Part shown: positions 43,724-52,529 of the stretch, one piece after another
Numbering within the stretch: position 1 is the first letter of the stretch
Layout of the letters: each line of letters opens with the position of its first letter
Source: Gaiellasilicea sp963749515
GTDB taxonomy: Bacteria; Actinomycetota; Thermoleophilia; Gaiellales; Gaiellaceae
Assembly: GCA_963749515.1 (NCBI GenBank)
Contig: CAVVMR010000001.1
Location: 62,001 to 126,000, forward strand
Direction of reading: 5' to 3'
DNA: 64,000 bases
Position numbers and translations under genes: made by a program
Notes under the pieces: model-generated
Database searches by the model: none
Seen by the model: only the letters and a program-made list of their open reading frames with translations
Told to the model about the DNA's origin: nothing

Positions 43724-44612
43724 CAGCAGCGGGGCTGGGGCGCGAGGACGCGGCTCGGCGTACGACTCGTGCGGCGGCCTCAAGGTCGATCGACTCAAGC
43801 CTCACACCGTCCTCCCACGCCTCGAACTCGTCGATGTCGAAGGCATCAGCTCGAGCGGGCAAGCGGCGGTGCGGAATCAGTCTGAGTCGGGTCAATTCCG
43901 GCGGAGCGTGGCAGAGGGAATCCGCCCTGCGCCTTCTGTTAGAGGCGCCTTATCTAAGGAGGCGAACACCAGGAACAGGTGCGCCGAGATTTCGCTCAAC
44001 CAAGCGCTTTTCGCGCGAAACCACGGTCTGCACCGGCGCTCTGGCGTGTCGTTTCCCGGCGTCGTGATGCACTAGTGATCACGCCGTCGCGGCGGGAATA
44101 GAAAAGCCCTGCAAATGCAGGGCTTTTCCTTAGCAGGCTCTAAGCCGGATTCTTCGTCCCAGGCCTCGTCGAATCGCCAGATTTGGCTTAACCATGCCGG
44201 TTCGCGGCGGTTCGCGATTCCGTCTGGAGCCGCCAAATGACGTCCCGATGCCCGGGTGATGCACATCCGCTGTTGCCGTTGCCAGCAACGCCAACGGATG
44301 AGTGGCGCGGATCTGGCGATCAGAGACACTAAGCGTTTGCCGTGATGCCCGGGTGATGCACGCCCGGGCCGGAGAACGCCGCAGGATGCGGTTCGGGCGC
44401 TCCGGGCGCCACCACATGCGCCACCGGGAGGGCCGCGGGTACCAACGCCGCGCTGCGGGTGCACTGGAGCCTCTTCAGCGGCCCTGGTCTGGGGATAAAA
44501 GTCCGACAAAAACCGACGCAACGCACTTCGCATGACTGAAGTTGCCTGCAAAACAAGTATTGGACGACTGCAGTCGACTGAAGCGAACCGCCCGTTCGGT
44601 TGCTTCGGCGTT
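43724..44612. other. Gene-free stretch with repeat arms around rnpB-end copy 2
   Basis: No convincing gene. It holds ATTTCGCTCAACCAAGCG (43989-44006), GTGATGCAC (44064-44072), rnpB-end copy 2 (44097-44153), ATTTGGCTTAACCATGCC (44181-44198) and two identical 18-mers GATGCCCGGGTGATGCAC (44247-44264, 44344-44361). Related motifs recur before the real rnpB end at 46481-46576. This looks like old recombination or integration scars. I found no recognisable integrase remnant. Confidence 0.6.
44097..44153 (-). repeat. Partial copy 2 of rnpB 3' end plus terminator
   Basis: 57 bp almost identical to 46603-46660 (one deleted base in the P1 strand). Begins AATAGAAAAGCCCTGC, includes the terminator stem GAAAAGCCCTGC/GCAGGGCTTTTC (44101-44128) and the terminal TAAGCCGGATTCT of RNase P RNA. 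Same orientation as copies 1 and 3. Confidence 0.85.
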
Positions 44613-45218
44613 CTACCGTCGTCGCTCAGGTCTCGTTCCCGGTCGGCTGTTCGTAGGAGTTGACGGTTCCTGGGGAGCGGCGAACTCGCGCTCGACGTCG
44701 TCGACCAGCTGTCCGTGTAGGTCGAGCAGGCGGCGGAGGAAGTCGACCACGAGCAGCAGGTACGTGGCCCGGTGCGGGTATTCCCTCGCCGTGCGCTCCG
44801 AATCGTCGAGGCGCTCGCGGAGGTCGGCAATGTCGTCGCGCAGCGTGGCCATGCTCTCGCGGGTGACCTCTTCGCCGACGAGGTCGCAGATCAGCAGGCG
44901 CAGGAGTGCGTCGCTCTTTACCGGTGTGACTGTAACGGGCGTACGCGCGTAGTCGATCAGCGCATCGAGCCCTTTTTCGGTGAGGGTGTAAACGGTCCGT
45001 TCGCGGGTCTTGCCGGGCTCTTTGCGGGTGTCGAGGTAGCCGAGACGGGCGAGCCGTTTCGGCTCGACGTAGTACTGGCTCTCGCCGGCCCAGGCGAGGA
45101 TGCGGCCGCGCCGGGCCATTCGCAGCAGGTCGTGGGCTCCCGCGCCGCCGCGGCCGACGAGGCCGAGGATCTCGTAAGAGAAGAGGGTCAGCTCCTGGTT
45201 GACTAAGCTACGGGACAT
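44613..45218 (-). CDS. PadR family transcriptional regulator
   Basis: A 201-aa repressor: winged helix at residues about 12-90 ('EILGLVGRGGAGAHDLLRMA', 'YYVEPKRLARLGYLDTRKEP', 'RERTVYTLTEKGLDAL') and a C-terminal dimerisation helix region. Divergent from the methyltransferase/YCII pair over only 41 bp, which contain the palindrome ACTACG-GAT-CGTAGT. It probably represses itself and the pair. Confidence 0.88.
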   Translation of the reverse strand: MSRSLVNQELTLFSYEILGLVGRGGAGAHDLLRMARRGRILAWAGESQYYVEPKRLARLGYLDTRKEPGKTRERTVYTLTEKGLDALIDYARTPVTVTPVKSDALLRLLICDLVGEEVTRESMATLRDDIADLRERLDDSERTAREYPHRATYLLLVVDFLRRLLDLHGQLVDDVEREFAAPQEPSTPTNSRPGTRPERRR

Positions 45219-45226
45219 AGGCTATA

Positions 45227-45241
45227 ACTACGGATCGTAGT
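45227..45241. promoter_or_regulatory. Palindromic operator ACTACG-GAT-CGTAGT
   Basis: Six-base perfect arms around a 3-bp centre in the 41-bp divergent intergenic region. TATAAC just to its left can serve as a -10 box. Expected binding site of the PadR protein. Confidence 0.65.
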
Positions 45242-45259
45242 CTAACGCAAGGAGCGGTC

Positions 45260-46063
45260 ATGACCACAGTCTCATCCGCGGTAACCGGGAGCGCATCCCG
45301 TTGGGGCTCGCTCTGGGGCGCCCGCCCCGTTGACTGGGCGCTCAGCGAGGACCGGCAGGTCCCCACCTACGAGGCGGCGCTCCGGCGCGTCGGGTTCGAG
45401 CCCGGCCGGCGGGTGCTGGACATCGGCTGCGGCGTCGGCGCCTTCCTGCGCCTGGTCGCCGAGCGCGGCGGCGAGGCGCACGGGATCGATGCCTCCGAGG
45501 GGCTGGTCGCGTTCGCCCGCACGCGTCTGCCAGACGCCGAGCTCTGTGTTGGCGAGATGGAGGACCTGCCCTGGGACGACGACGGCTTCGACCTCGTGAC
45601 CGGCTTCAACGCCTTCTTCTTCGCCAACGACATGGTCGCCGCCCTGCGCGAAGCCGGCCGCGTCGCCAAGCCGAGCGCACCGGTGGTAATCCAGGTCTGG
45701 GGCGCCTACGAGCGCTGCGACCTCGAAGCGATGAAGCAGATCGCGCGGCCGTTCTTGCCGCCGCGGCCAGCGGACGCGCCACCCGATCCGGACCTTTCCC
45801 GGCCGGGCGCGCTCGAGGCGCTCGCCACCCAAGCGGGCCTGACCCCGGAGAGCGAGTTCGACACCACGTGGGCGCTCGAATACCCGGACGCCGAGACGCT
45901 CGGCCGCGCTATGGTCGCCGTCGCCGGCCTCGCCATCCTCGCCGGCCCCGAACGCGAGCACGAGCTGAAGACGGCGATCGTCGACGGCCTTGCCCCCTAC
46001 CGGGGCGCCGACGGCAGCTACCGGCTCTCGAACGAGTACCACTACCTGATCGCGCGCGCATGA
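45260..46063 (+). CDS. Class I SAM-dependent methyltransferase
   Basis: A 267-aa methyltransferase (Methyltransf_11 type). The SAM motif is VLDIGCGVGAFLRLVAERGG near residue 53, followed by 'GIDASEGLVAFAR' and 'ELCVGEMEDLPWDDDGFDLV'. AAGGAGCGG precedes ATG 45260. Small-molecule acceptor unknown. Overlaps the YCII gene by 4 bp. Confidence 0.9.
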   Translation: MTTVSSAVTGSASRWGSLWGARPVDWALSEDRQVPTYEAALRRVGFEPGRRVLDIGCGVGAFLRLVAERGGEAHGIDASEGLVAFARTRLPDAELCVGEMEDLPWDDDGFDLVTGFNAFFFANDMVAALREAGRVAKPSAPVVIQVWGAYERCDLEAMKQIARPFLPPRPADAPPDPDLSRPGALEALATQAGLTPESEFDTTWALEYPDAETLGRAMVAVAGLAILAGPEREHELKTAIVDGLAPYRGADGSYRLSNEYHYLIARA

Positions 46064-46383
46064 GCTACTTCGCCGTCATCCGTGAAGCAGGCCCCGCCTG
46101 GGCAGCCGGCGGGATCTTCGAACAGCCGGCGGTAAACGACCATGCGGCGTTCATGAACGCGCTCGCAGACGAGGCGTTCGTCCTCTTCGGCGGGCCGCTC
46201 GCCGGAAGCGAACTAGGGCGTGTCCGCGTGCTCTTGGTCGTGGATTCAGACAGCAAAGCGGAGATCCACCGCCGCCTCGCCGACGACCCCTGGGCGCTCA
46301 CCGACCAACTCCGCATCGTGAGCATCGAGCCGTGGAAGATCCTCGTCGGCGCGGAGCGGCTCTCCTCGGCGGTGACCGTCTGA
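46060..46383 (+). CDS. YCII-related protein
   Basis: A 107-aa alpha/beta ferredoxin-like protein (MSYFAVIREAGPAW). 'VLFGGPLAG' and 'RVLLVVDSDSKAEIHRRLAD' match the YCII fold, with His and Asp residues that form the putative active site. ATG 46060 overlaps the methyltransferase stop (ATGA). Often paired with extracytoplasmic sigma factors or small-molecule enzymes; role here unknown. Confidence 0.82.
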   Translation: MSYFAVIREAGPAWAAGGIFEQPAVNDHAAFMNALADEAFVLFGGPLAGSELGRVRVLLVVDSDSKAEIHRRLADDPWALTDQLRIVSIEPWKILVGAERLSSAVTV

Positions 46384-46602
46384 CGGCGGACCGCGGGAAA
46401 CGCCGCAACCGACTCGATGGAATTCCTCGTTAAGCAAACGACTTTCTGAGTTCGGCAGCACCCGCGCAGGCCGAGCGCGTATTTGGCTCAACCAAGCGGT
46501 TCAGACAGACACTGTTGTTCGCTTCGGCCCTGGTTCGACCCCGCTCCTCCGACTCGCGTGATGCACGGGTGATGCCTCGCTTCTTGGAGGTTCGGAGCGC
46601 TC
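46384..46602. other. Gene-free arm between YCII gene and rnpB terminator
   Basis: Contains ATTTGGCTCAACCAAGCG (46481-46498) and GATGCACGGGTGATGCC (46560-46576), the same motifs and order as found left of repeat copy 2 (43989 and 44064). Nothing coding seen. Confidence 0.55.
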
Positions 46603-46636
46603 AATAGAAAAGCCCTGCAAATGCAGGGCTTTTCCT

Positions 46637-46660
<24 letters not shown>
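46603..46660 (-). repeat. Copy 3 (native) of rnpB 3' end plus terminator
   Basis: The 58 bp that recur at 44097-44153 and, more diverged, at 39696-39755. Here they are continuous with the full RNase P RNA gene, so this is the original. The terminator stem is 46607-46634 (GAAAAGCCCTGC/GCAGGGCTTTTC), followed on the minus strand by TATT. Confidence 0.88.
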
Positions 46661-46990
<330 letters not shown>

Positions 46991-47095
46991 CACGAATTCT
47001 AGCTCCCCGCGTCCCTGACCGCCGGGCTCCCACCGGGCAAAGCCCTGCTCCGCCCGGCTCGCGCCGCTCGCGGCAGGCGGCTCTCCGAGTCCGTA

Positions 47096-47323
47096 CTACT
47101 CGTACTGTCCTCTCCGGCCGCCCACCGCGACCGACACGTCAGGAACGCGGAGGGATTCTGGGATTTCGAGGCCGTCGCAGAGGAGCGTCCCGCACTCGAG
47201 ACACGCATGCGCCACGGGCCGCTTGAGCAGGAACTCGCCGCAGACCAGGCATTCCAGGCTTGCGCCGCGAGCGATCGCGGCCAGCTCCTGGTCGAGCGTG
47301 CGGTTGAGGAACGAGACGGTCAT
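47096..47323 (-). CDS. Small zinc-ribbon protein
   Basis: A 75-aa protein with two Cys pairs, CLVCGE near residue 25 and CLECG near residue 41, which would bind one zinc. Its ATG shares a base with the lexA stop (TGATG), so it is co-translated with lexA. No closer family recognised. Function unknown; possible nucleic-acid or protein-binding helper. Confidence 0.75.
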   Translation of the reverse strand: MTVSFLNRTLDQELAAIARGASLECLVCGEFLLKRPVAHACLECGTLLCDGLEIPESLRVPDVSVAVGGRRGQYE

Positions 47324-47982
47324 CAGAGCGTCCGGAACACCCCGGTGACCGTGCCGAGGATCTGGACGAAGTCGGCGTAGATCGGCTCGAGCGAGTCGTT
47401 CTCCGGCTGCAGGCGAACGCGGTTGCCCTCGCGATAGAAGGTCTTCACCGTCGCCTCGTCCGCGTACTCGTCGTCGCCGACGAGCGCGACCACGATCTCG
47501 CCGTCGCGTGCGTCCTGCGCGCGCTGGACGACGAGGATGTCGCCGTCGAGGATCCCTGCGTTGATCATCGACTCGCCCTTGACCCTGAGCAGGAAGTCGG
47601 CTCTGCGGCCGAGCGGCTCGGGCACCCCGAGCTGGTCCTCGATGTTCTCCTCGGCGAGCAGCGGGCTGCCGGCCGCGATCTGGCCGAGCAGCGGCAGTTT
47701 CACCTGGTCGCTCGCAACCGGCTGCTCACGACTCTCGTCGAAGCCGCGCGACTCGCGCCGGTGGCCGATCAGGTCGAGGGCCCGCGGCTTCGTCGGGTCG
47801 CGCCGGAGCAGGCCGGCGCGCTCGAGGTTCGCGAGGTGTGCGTGGACGGTGGAGGGCGAAGCCAGCCCGACCGCCTCGCCGATCTCGCGCACGGTCGGGG
47901 GATAGCCGTGCCGGTCGACGTAGTCGACGAGGAACTGCCAGATCTCCTGTTGCCGTGCGGTCAGCTGGGGTGCGGTGGACAT
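47323..47982 (-). CDS. lexA: LexA repressor
   Basis: SOS repressor of 219 aa. Winged-helix DNA-binding domain at residues 5-70 (GYPPTVREIGEAVGLASPST), a linker, and the S24 autoprotease domain: cleavage at Ala-Gly in 'GQIAAGSPLL', nucleophile Ser in 'VKGESMINAG', and Lys in 'EATVKTFYREG'. An SOS box lies 23 bp upstream. RecA-stimulated self-cleavage would relieve repression after DNA damage. Confidence 0.96.
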   Translation of the reverse strand: MSTAPQLTARQQEIWQFLVDYVDRHGYPPTVREIGEAVGLASPSTVHAHLANLERAGLLRRDPTKPRALDLIGHRRESRGFDESREQPVASDQVKLPLLGQIAAGSPLLAEENIEDQLGVPEPLGRRADFLLRVKGESMINAGILDGDILVVQRAQDARDGEIVVALVGDDEYADEATVKTFYREGNRVRLQPENDSLEPIYADFVQILGTVTGVFRTL

Positions 47983-48004
47983 TTCGCCTCCGGTGGGATG
48001 TTGT

Positions 48005-48018
48005 CGAACATGTGTTCG
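48005..48018. promoter_or_regulatory. LexA box (SOS box)
   Basis: CGAACATGTGTTCG, a perfect match to the Gram-positive consensus CGAAC-N4-GTTCG, located upstream of lexA and 57 bp before the divergent dehydratase gene. Shows autoregulation of lexA. Confidence 0.9.
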
Positions 48019-48074
48019 CTCTGAAGCGTAGAGATCCTTCCGGACGGCGTCAAGGAAGGTGAAAGACTCGGAGC

Positions 48075-49037
48075 GTGGACTGGCCGACCATCACCCTGGC
48101 CGACGTGCTCGAGGCGCGCCGGCGGATCAGCCCGCATCTGCGGGCGACGCCGCTCTACCCGTACGCGGGGCTCGACGAGCTGCTCGGCGCCGAGGTGTGG
48201 GTGAAGCACGAGAACCACCAGCCAGTCGGCGCCTTCAAGGTGCGCGGCGGGGTGAACCTCGTCTCCCAGCTCTCCGAGGACGAGCGCTCACGCGGGCTGA
48301 TCGCGGCCTCGACCGGCAACCACGGGCAGTCGATCGCCTACGCCGCGCGCCTGTACGGCGTCACGGCGCGGATCTGCGTCCCCGAGGGCGCCAACCCGGT
48401 CAAGCTCGCGGCGATGCAGGCGCTCGGCGCGGAGCTGATCGTGCACGGGAAGGACTTCGACGCCGCCCGGGAGCACTGCGAGAGCCTCGCCGCCGAGCAC
48501 GGCTACCGCTACGTGCACTCCGGAAACGAGCCGCTGTTGATCGCGGGTGTCGGAACCGAGACGCTCGAGATCATCGAGGACCGGCCCGATATCGATGCGG
48601 TCATCGTCCCGATCGGCGGCGGCAGCGGAGCCGCCGGCGCGTGCATCGTCGCCAAGGGGATCCGGCCCGAGATCGAGGTGATCGGCGTGCAGTCGGACGC
48701 GGCACCGGCGGCCCATCGCTCGTGGCAGGCACGCGCGCTGCTGGACGGCGAGAACGAGACGTTCGCGGAAGGCCTCGCGACCCGCGTCCCGTTCGAGCTG
48801 CCGCAGCAGATCCTCTGGGAGCACCTGGACGACTTCGCGCTCGTCGGCGACGACGAGATTCGGCACGCGAACCGGCTGATGATCGAGCACACGCGCAATC
48901 TCGTCGAGCCGGCCGGCGCCGCTCCGCTGGCTGCGGCTCTGAAGCTCCGGGACCATCTCCACGGCAAACGGGTGGCGCTCGTCGTGAGCGGCGGCAACAT
49001 CAGCCCCGCCCAGCTCGCGAGCCTCTATCAGTCCTGA
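48075..49037 (+). CDS. PLP-dependent threonine/serine dehydratase family protein
   Basis: A 320-aa fold-type II PLP enzyme. Schiff-base Lys in 'VGAFKVRGG' near residue 55, 'AASTGNHGQSIAYAARLYGV' for the substrate loop, and the glycine-rich phosphate cup 'IPIGGGSGAAGA' written here as VPIGGGSGAAGA. No C-terminal ACT domain, so likely a catabolic threonine ammonia-lyase or a serine racemase-type enzyme, not the feedback-regulated biosynthetic one. GTG start 48075. It converges on the proline-racemase-like gene with a 10-bp overlap. Confidence 0.88.
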   Translation: MDWPTITLADVLEARRRISPHLRATPLYPYAGLDELLGAEVWVKHENHQPVGAFKVRGGVNLVSQLSEDERSRGLIAASTGNHGQSIAYAARLYGVTARICVPEGANPVKLAAMQALGAELIVHGKDFDAAREHCESLAAEHGYRYVHSGNEPLLIAGVGTETLEIIEDRPDIDAVIVPIGGGSGAAGACIVAKGIRPEIEVIGVQSDAAPAAHRSWQARALLDGENETFAEGLATRVPFELPQQILWEHLDDFALVGDDEIRHANRLMIEHTRNLVEPAGAAPLAAALKLRDHLHGKRVALVVSGGNISPAQLASLYQS

Positions 49038-50071
49038 CTGTCGACGCCGCTGACGCCCCAGGTGTCGGCAAGCAGGTAGCCGTCGGGGAACGGGTCAGCG
49101 GGATCGAGGAAGTGCTGCGTCACCCCGGTGATCCAGGCGCTGCCACGGATCGCGGGGACGATCGCGACCCGGTCGCCCAGCGTGGTCTCCTCGACGATGC
49201 GGCCGTCGAAGGTCGAGCCGATCGCGGAGGCGTGGGTCATCGCATCGCCGACCGCCATCAGCCCACGCGCGTGAAGAGCAGCCATCCGGGCCGAGAGCCC
49301 GGTCCCGGTCGCAGAGCGGTCGAGCCGCCCCGGCGCGACCACGACGGCGTTCCTCGTCACCGCGCCGATGCCCTGCCAAGGCGCCGCGAGCTGCACGATG
49401 CTCACGCCCGCGATGGCCGCGTTCTCGGGATGGACGCACGGAAGCTGCTCACGGGCCGCCGCGCGAATCGCCTCGCCGGCGAGCGAGAGGTCGCGCGCCT
49501 CGTGCGGCTCGATCTCGAAGCCCAGCGCCGCCGCGTCGGCGATCGCATACCACATGCCGCCGTAGGCGACGTCCACGGTCAGCGTCCCGAAGCCCTCGAC
49601 CTCGAGCGGCGCGTCGAGCCGGTCGGCAAAGCAGGGGACGTTCGTGAGCTCGACGCTCTCGCAGCGACCGTCACGACACGCCGCACGCACTTCGACGACG
49701 CCGCCGGGCGCCTCCAGCCGCAGCACCGTCTCCGGCTCCTGCATCTCGACCATCCCCGTCTCCAGCAGGACGGTCGCCGTGCAGATCGTGTTCGAGCCCG
49801 ACATCGCGGGGTACTCGGTCGGCTCCATGATGATGAACCCGGCGTCGCAGTCGGGCCGCGTCGCAGGTACGAGGAGATTCACGTGGGCGGCGACGCTTCC
49901 GCGCGGCTCCCGGAGCAGCAGCCGCCGCAGCGAGTCTCCGTTGCGCCGGAGCTCCTCCATCTGGTCGAACACCGTCTCTCCCGCAGGTGGCAGCACGCCG
50001 CCGACGATGACGTTTCCGATCTCACCGCCGGCGTGACAGCCGACGACGGTGATCATCCGCCGCGAGCGCAT
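49028..50071 (-). CDS. Proline racemase superfamily protein with Ser/Thr in place of the catalytic Cys pair
   Basis: A 347-aa protein of the proline racemase/4-hydroxyproline epimerase/trans-3-hydroxyproline dehydratase superfamily. The first active-site segment reads MSGSNTICTATVLLETG, with Ser where racemases have Cys, and the second reads LDRSATGTGLSARMA, with Thr where they have Cys. Racemase or epimerase chemistry by the two-thiol mechanism is therefore unlikely. Dehydratases keep Thr at the second site but usually Cys at the first. Fold otherwise complete. Upstream neighbour is a TetR gene on the same strand. Confidence 0.86.
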   Translation of the reverse strand: MRSRRMITVVGCHAGGEIGNVIVGGVLPPAGETVFDQMEELRRNGDSLRRLLLREPRGSVAAHVNLLVPATRPDCDAGFIIMEPTEYPAMSGSNTICTATVLLETGMVEMQEPETVLRLEAPGGVVEVRAACRDGRCESVELTNVPCFADRLDAPLEVEGFGTLTVDVAYGGMWYAIADAAALGFEIEPHEARDLSLAGEAIRAAAREQLPCVHPENAAIAGVSIVQLAAPWQGIGAVTRNAVVVAPGRLDRSATGTGLSARMAALHARGLMAVGDAMTHASAIGSTFDGRIVEETTLGDRVAIVPAIRGSAWITGVTQHFLDPADPFPDGYLLADTWGVSGVDSQD

Positions 50072-50106
50072 CGCCGCCGACCTTAAAGGGAGCTGGACGC
50101 CGCTGC

Positions 50107-50712
50107 CTACGTGCCGAGCGTGCCGACGAGGTAGCGCTGGAAGGTCGGCGCGATGTAGTCGACCACGTCTGCTGCCGGCATCGACGCGAGCGGCTCGACG
50201 TGCACGACGTGACGAGCCAGCGCCAGCCCGACGACCTGCGAGCCGACGAGGACGGCACGGGTGTCGGGCGCGTCGTCTGTCAGGGCTGCGACGAGCCTGC
50301 CGAGGTCTCGCGTCACGGTCTCGCGGACGAGGGCTGCGGCGTCGGGATGCGAGGAGGCGGAACGGATCCGGCCGACGACGATCGAGCGGGAACGCGGATC
50401 TTCGAGCATCCCGACGATGGCCTCGGCCAGGCGGCGGCCGACGGTCCCCCTCGGCCCGTGAGCCAGGCCGGCCATCGCCTCTGCAACCTGAGGCGGCAGC
50501 GCCATCACCTCTCGAAAGAGCGATTCCTTCGAGCCGTAGAAGCGCATGACGAGCGCAGCGTCGACGCCGGCCTCGCTCGCGATCCCGCGCATCGTCGCCC
50601 GGTCGTAACCGAGCTCGGCGAACTGACGGCGCGCCGCATCGGCGATCGAGTCCCGAGTCGTCGTCGGCCCGGGCCGCCTTCCGCTTCGCTTGGTGGAACC
50701 TTCGCTTGACAT
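50107..50712 (-). CDS. TetR family transcriptional regulator
   Basis: A 201-aa repressor. HTH at residues about 20-66 ('DSIADAARRQFAELGYDRAT', 'MRGIASEAGVDAALVMRFYG') and a C-terminal ligand domain of the TetR_C_17-like group. Divergent from the MFS exporter gene with a 34-bp near-palindrome between. Expected to repress the exporter until its drug ligand binds. Confidence 0.92.
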   Translation of the reverse strand: MSSEGSTKRSGRRPGPTTTRDSIADAARRQFAELGYDRATMRGIASEAGVDAALVMRFYGSKESLFREVMALPPQVAEAMAGLAHGPRGTVGRRLAEAIVGMLEDPRSRSIVVGRIRSASSHPDAAALVRETVTRDLGRLVAALTDDAPDTRAVLVGSQVVGLALARHVVHVEPLASMPAADVVDYIAPTFQRYLVGTLGT

Positions 50713-50724
50713 CGTCTCCTCAAA

Positions 50725-50758
50725 AGTCTACAGTCGTTGATATCAACAGACGTTGACT
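50725..50758. promoter_or_regulatory. TetR operator, 34-bp near-palindrome centred on GATATC
   Basis: The core GTTGATATCAAC (50736-50747) is a perfect palindrome, and the flanks (AGTC...GACT with GAC/GTC sub-blocks) extend the symmetry to 34 bp with a few mismatches. Lies in the 65-bp divergent region, so it can cover both promoters. Confidence 0.78.
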
Positions 50759-50777
50759 TTATCACAGGAGGCTCGAG

Positions 50778-52343
50778 ATGCTCGGCAAGACGCTCTTCCA
50801 AGACGAACGAAAGCAACGAGGCGCCGTGCTGAGAGTCATGTGCCTGGCGCTGATGATGGTGGTCGGCGCCGTCGCCAGCCTGAACGTGGCGCTACCCGAG
50901 ATCGCGCGCGGCACCGGCGCCTCCCAGACGCAGCTGCAGTGGATCGTCGCGGCCTACGCGCTCGCCTTCGCGGCGCTGCTTCTCCCCGCCGGCGCGATCG
51001 GCGACCGGATCGGCCGCAAGCCCGTCCTCGCCGCCGGCCTCGGCATCTTCGGGCTCTCGTCGCTTGCGGCTGTCTTCCTGAACAGCCCGGGCGAGCTGAT
51101 CGCGCTCCGCGGTCTCATGGGCGTCGGCGCCGCGATGATCATGCCGGTGACCCTGTCGGTGATCACGACCGTCTTCCCGCCCGAAGAGCGCGGCAAGGCC
51201 GTCGGGACCTGGGTCGGCGTCGCGGCAGGCGGCGGTGTGCTCGGCCTGCTCGCCTCGGGTGTCCTGCTCGAATGGCTCCCGTGGCAGTCGATCTTCGTCC
51301 TCAACGTCGTCCTGGCCGCCGTCGCACTTCTCGGGACGCTCGCGGTCGTGCCTGCCACCCGCGAGTCGCGGCCGCCCCGGCTGGATCTCGTCGGCACGCT
51401 TCTCTCCGCTGCGGGTCTGGCCGCGCTCGTCTTCGGGGTCATCGAGGGCCCCGAGCGCGGCTGGGGCGAGCTCACGACGGTGGTGTCTCTTGCGTTCGGT
51501 CTCGTCGGGATCGCGGCGTTCGTGCTCTGGGAGCTTCGCCGCCGCGAGCCGATGCTCGACCCGCGTCACTTCGCTCGGCGGGGCTTCGCAGCCGGAACGC
51601 TCTCCGTGTCCGTGCAGTTCTTCGCAGCCTTCGGCTTTCTCTTCCTCGCACTCCCGTACCTCCAGCTCGTCATGGGCTACTCGCCGCTGCAGGCGGCCGG
51701 CGCGCTCGTGCCGATGGCTCTCGTCGTCATCCCACTCTCCCGCAAGGCCCCCGCGATCGCCGCACGCGTCGGCATTCGCGTCGCAGGCGCGACCGGTCTC
51801 TCGCTGATGGCGCTCGGGTTCGTCGTTCTCTCGACGCTGGAGCTCGGCTCGTCCTACGCCCACTTCCTCGCCGGCCTCTTGCCCTTCGGTGCGGGCATGG
51901 CACTCGCAGGCGCGCCCGCGACAACCGCGATCGTGGCTTCCCTGCCGCGGAACAAGCAGGGAGTCGCCTCGGCCGTCAACGACGTCTCCCGCGAGCTCGG
52001 CGGTGCGCTCGGAATCGCGGTGCTCGGAAGCTTGATGAACGGCGTCTACCGCGCTGAGATGGCCGACTCGACCGCAACCCTTCCCGCCGGCATCGGCGAG
52101 AAGGCTCAGGGCTCGCTGGCAGCCGCCCAGCAGATCGGCGAGCAGCTCGGGCCGCAGGGCCACCAGCTCATGCTCCACGCCCAGACCGCCTTCCTCCACG
52201 GCTTCACCCGGGGTCTCGTCGGCGGCGCTGCGCTGCTGCTTCTCGGCGCGCTCTTCGTCGCCGTCCGCGCACCCGGGCGCGCGGAGTCCCGCTCGAACGC
52301 CGGCGGCAAGCCACTGAGCACCGCTGCGGTCGAGGGCGCCTGA
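50778..52343 (+). CDS. MFS drug exporter, DHA2 family (14 helices)
   Basis: A 521-aa proton antiporter of the EmrB/QacA type. Motif A is 'AIGDRIGRKPVLAAGLGIFG', motif C region 'GVGAAMIMPVTLSVITTVF', and there are about 14 hydrophobic helices with a long loop near residues 420-475. AGGAGG lies 6 nt before the ATG. Regulated by the divergent TetR protein. Followed by a terminator at 52369. Confidence 0.92.
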   Translation: MLGKTLFQDERKQRGAVLRVMCLALMMVVGAVASLNVALPEIARGTGASQTQLQWIVAAYALAFAALLLPAGAIGDRIGRKPVLAAGLGIFGLSSLAAVFLNSPGELIALRGLMGVGAAMIMPVTLSVITTVFPPEERGKAVGTWVGVAAGGGVLGLLASGVLLEWLPWQSIFVLNVVLAAVALLGTLAVVPATRESRPPRLDLVGTLLSAAGLAALVFGVIEGPERGWGELTTVVSLAFGLVGIAAFVLWELRRREPMLDPRHFARRGFAAGTLSVSVQFFAAFGFLFLALPYLQLVMGYSPLQAAGALVPMALVVIPLSRKAPAIAARVGIRVAGATGLSLMALGFVVLSTLELGSSYAHFLAGLLPFGAGMALAGAPATTAIVASLPRNKQGVASAVNDVSRELGGALGIAVLGSLMNGVYRAEMADSTATLPAGIGEKAQGSLAAAQQIGEQLGPQGHQLMLHAQTAFLHGFTRGLVGGAALLLLGALFVAVRAPGRAESRSNAGGKPLSTAAVEGA

Positions 52344-52368
52344 GCGCGCCGCTGCCCACCCCTTCGAT

Positions 52369-52396
52369 GCGAAAGGCCCCAGCCGGGGCCTTTCGC
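52369..52396. terminator. Bidirectional hairpin terminator
   Basis: GCGAAAGGCCCC (52369-52380), AGCC, GGGGCCTTTCGC (52385-52396): perfect 12-bp stem. Placed to end the MFS transcript on the plus strand and the tRNA transcript on the minus strand. Confidence 0.85.
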
Positions 52397-52410
52397 GCGC
52401 AGTTCCCGCA

Positions 52411-52494
<84 letters not shown>

Positions 52495-52529
52495 GGGGAG
52501 AAACAGTGTAGCCGTGCCCTTTCGCTCGC

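Noticed and set aside
44072..44830. 252-codon minus-strand frame through the repeat region, considered as an integrase remnant
   Set aside because: No recombinase motif (R...HxxR...Y) found; composition is Arg/Ser/Ala shadow type and it runs into the PadR gene in another frame.
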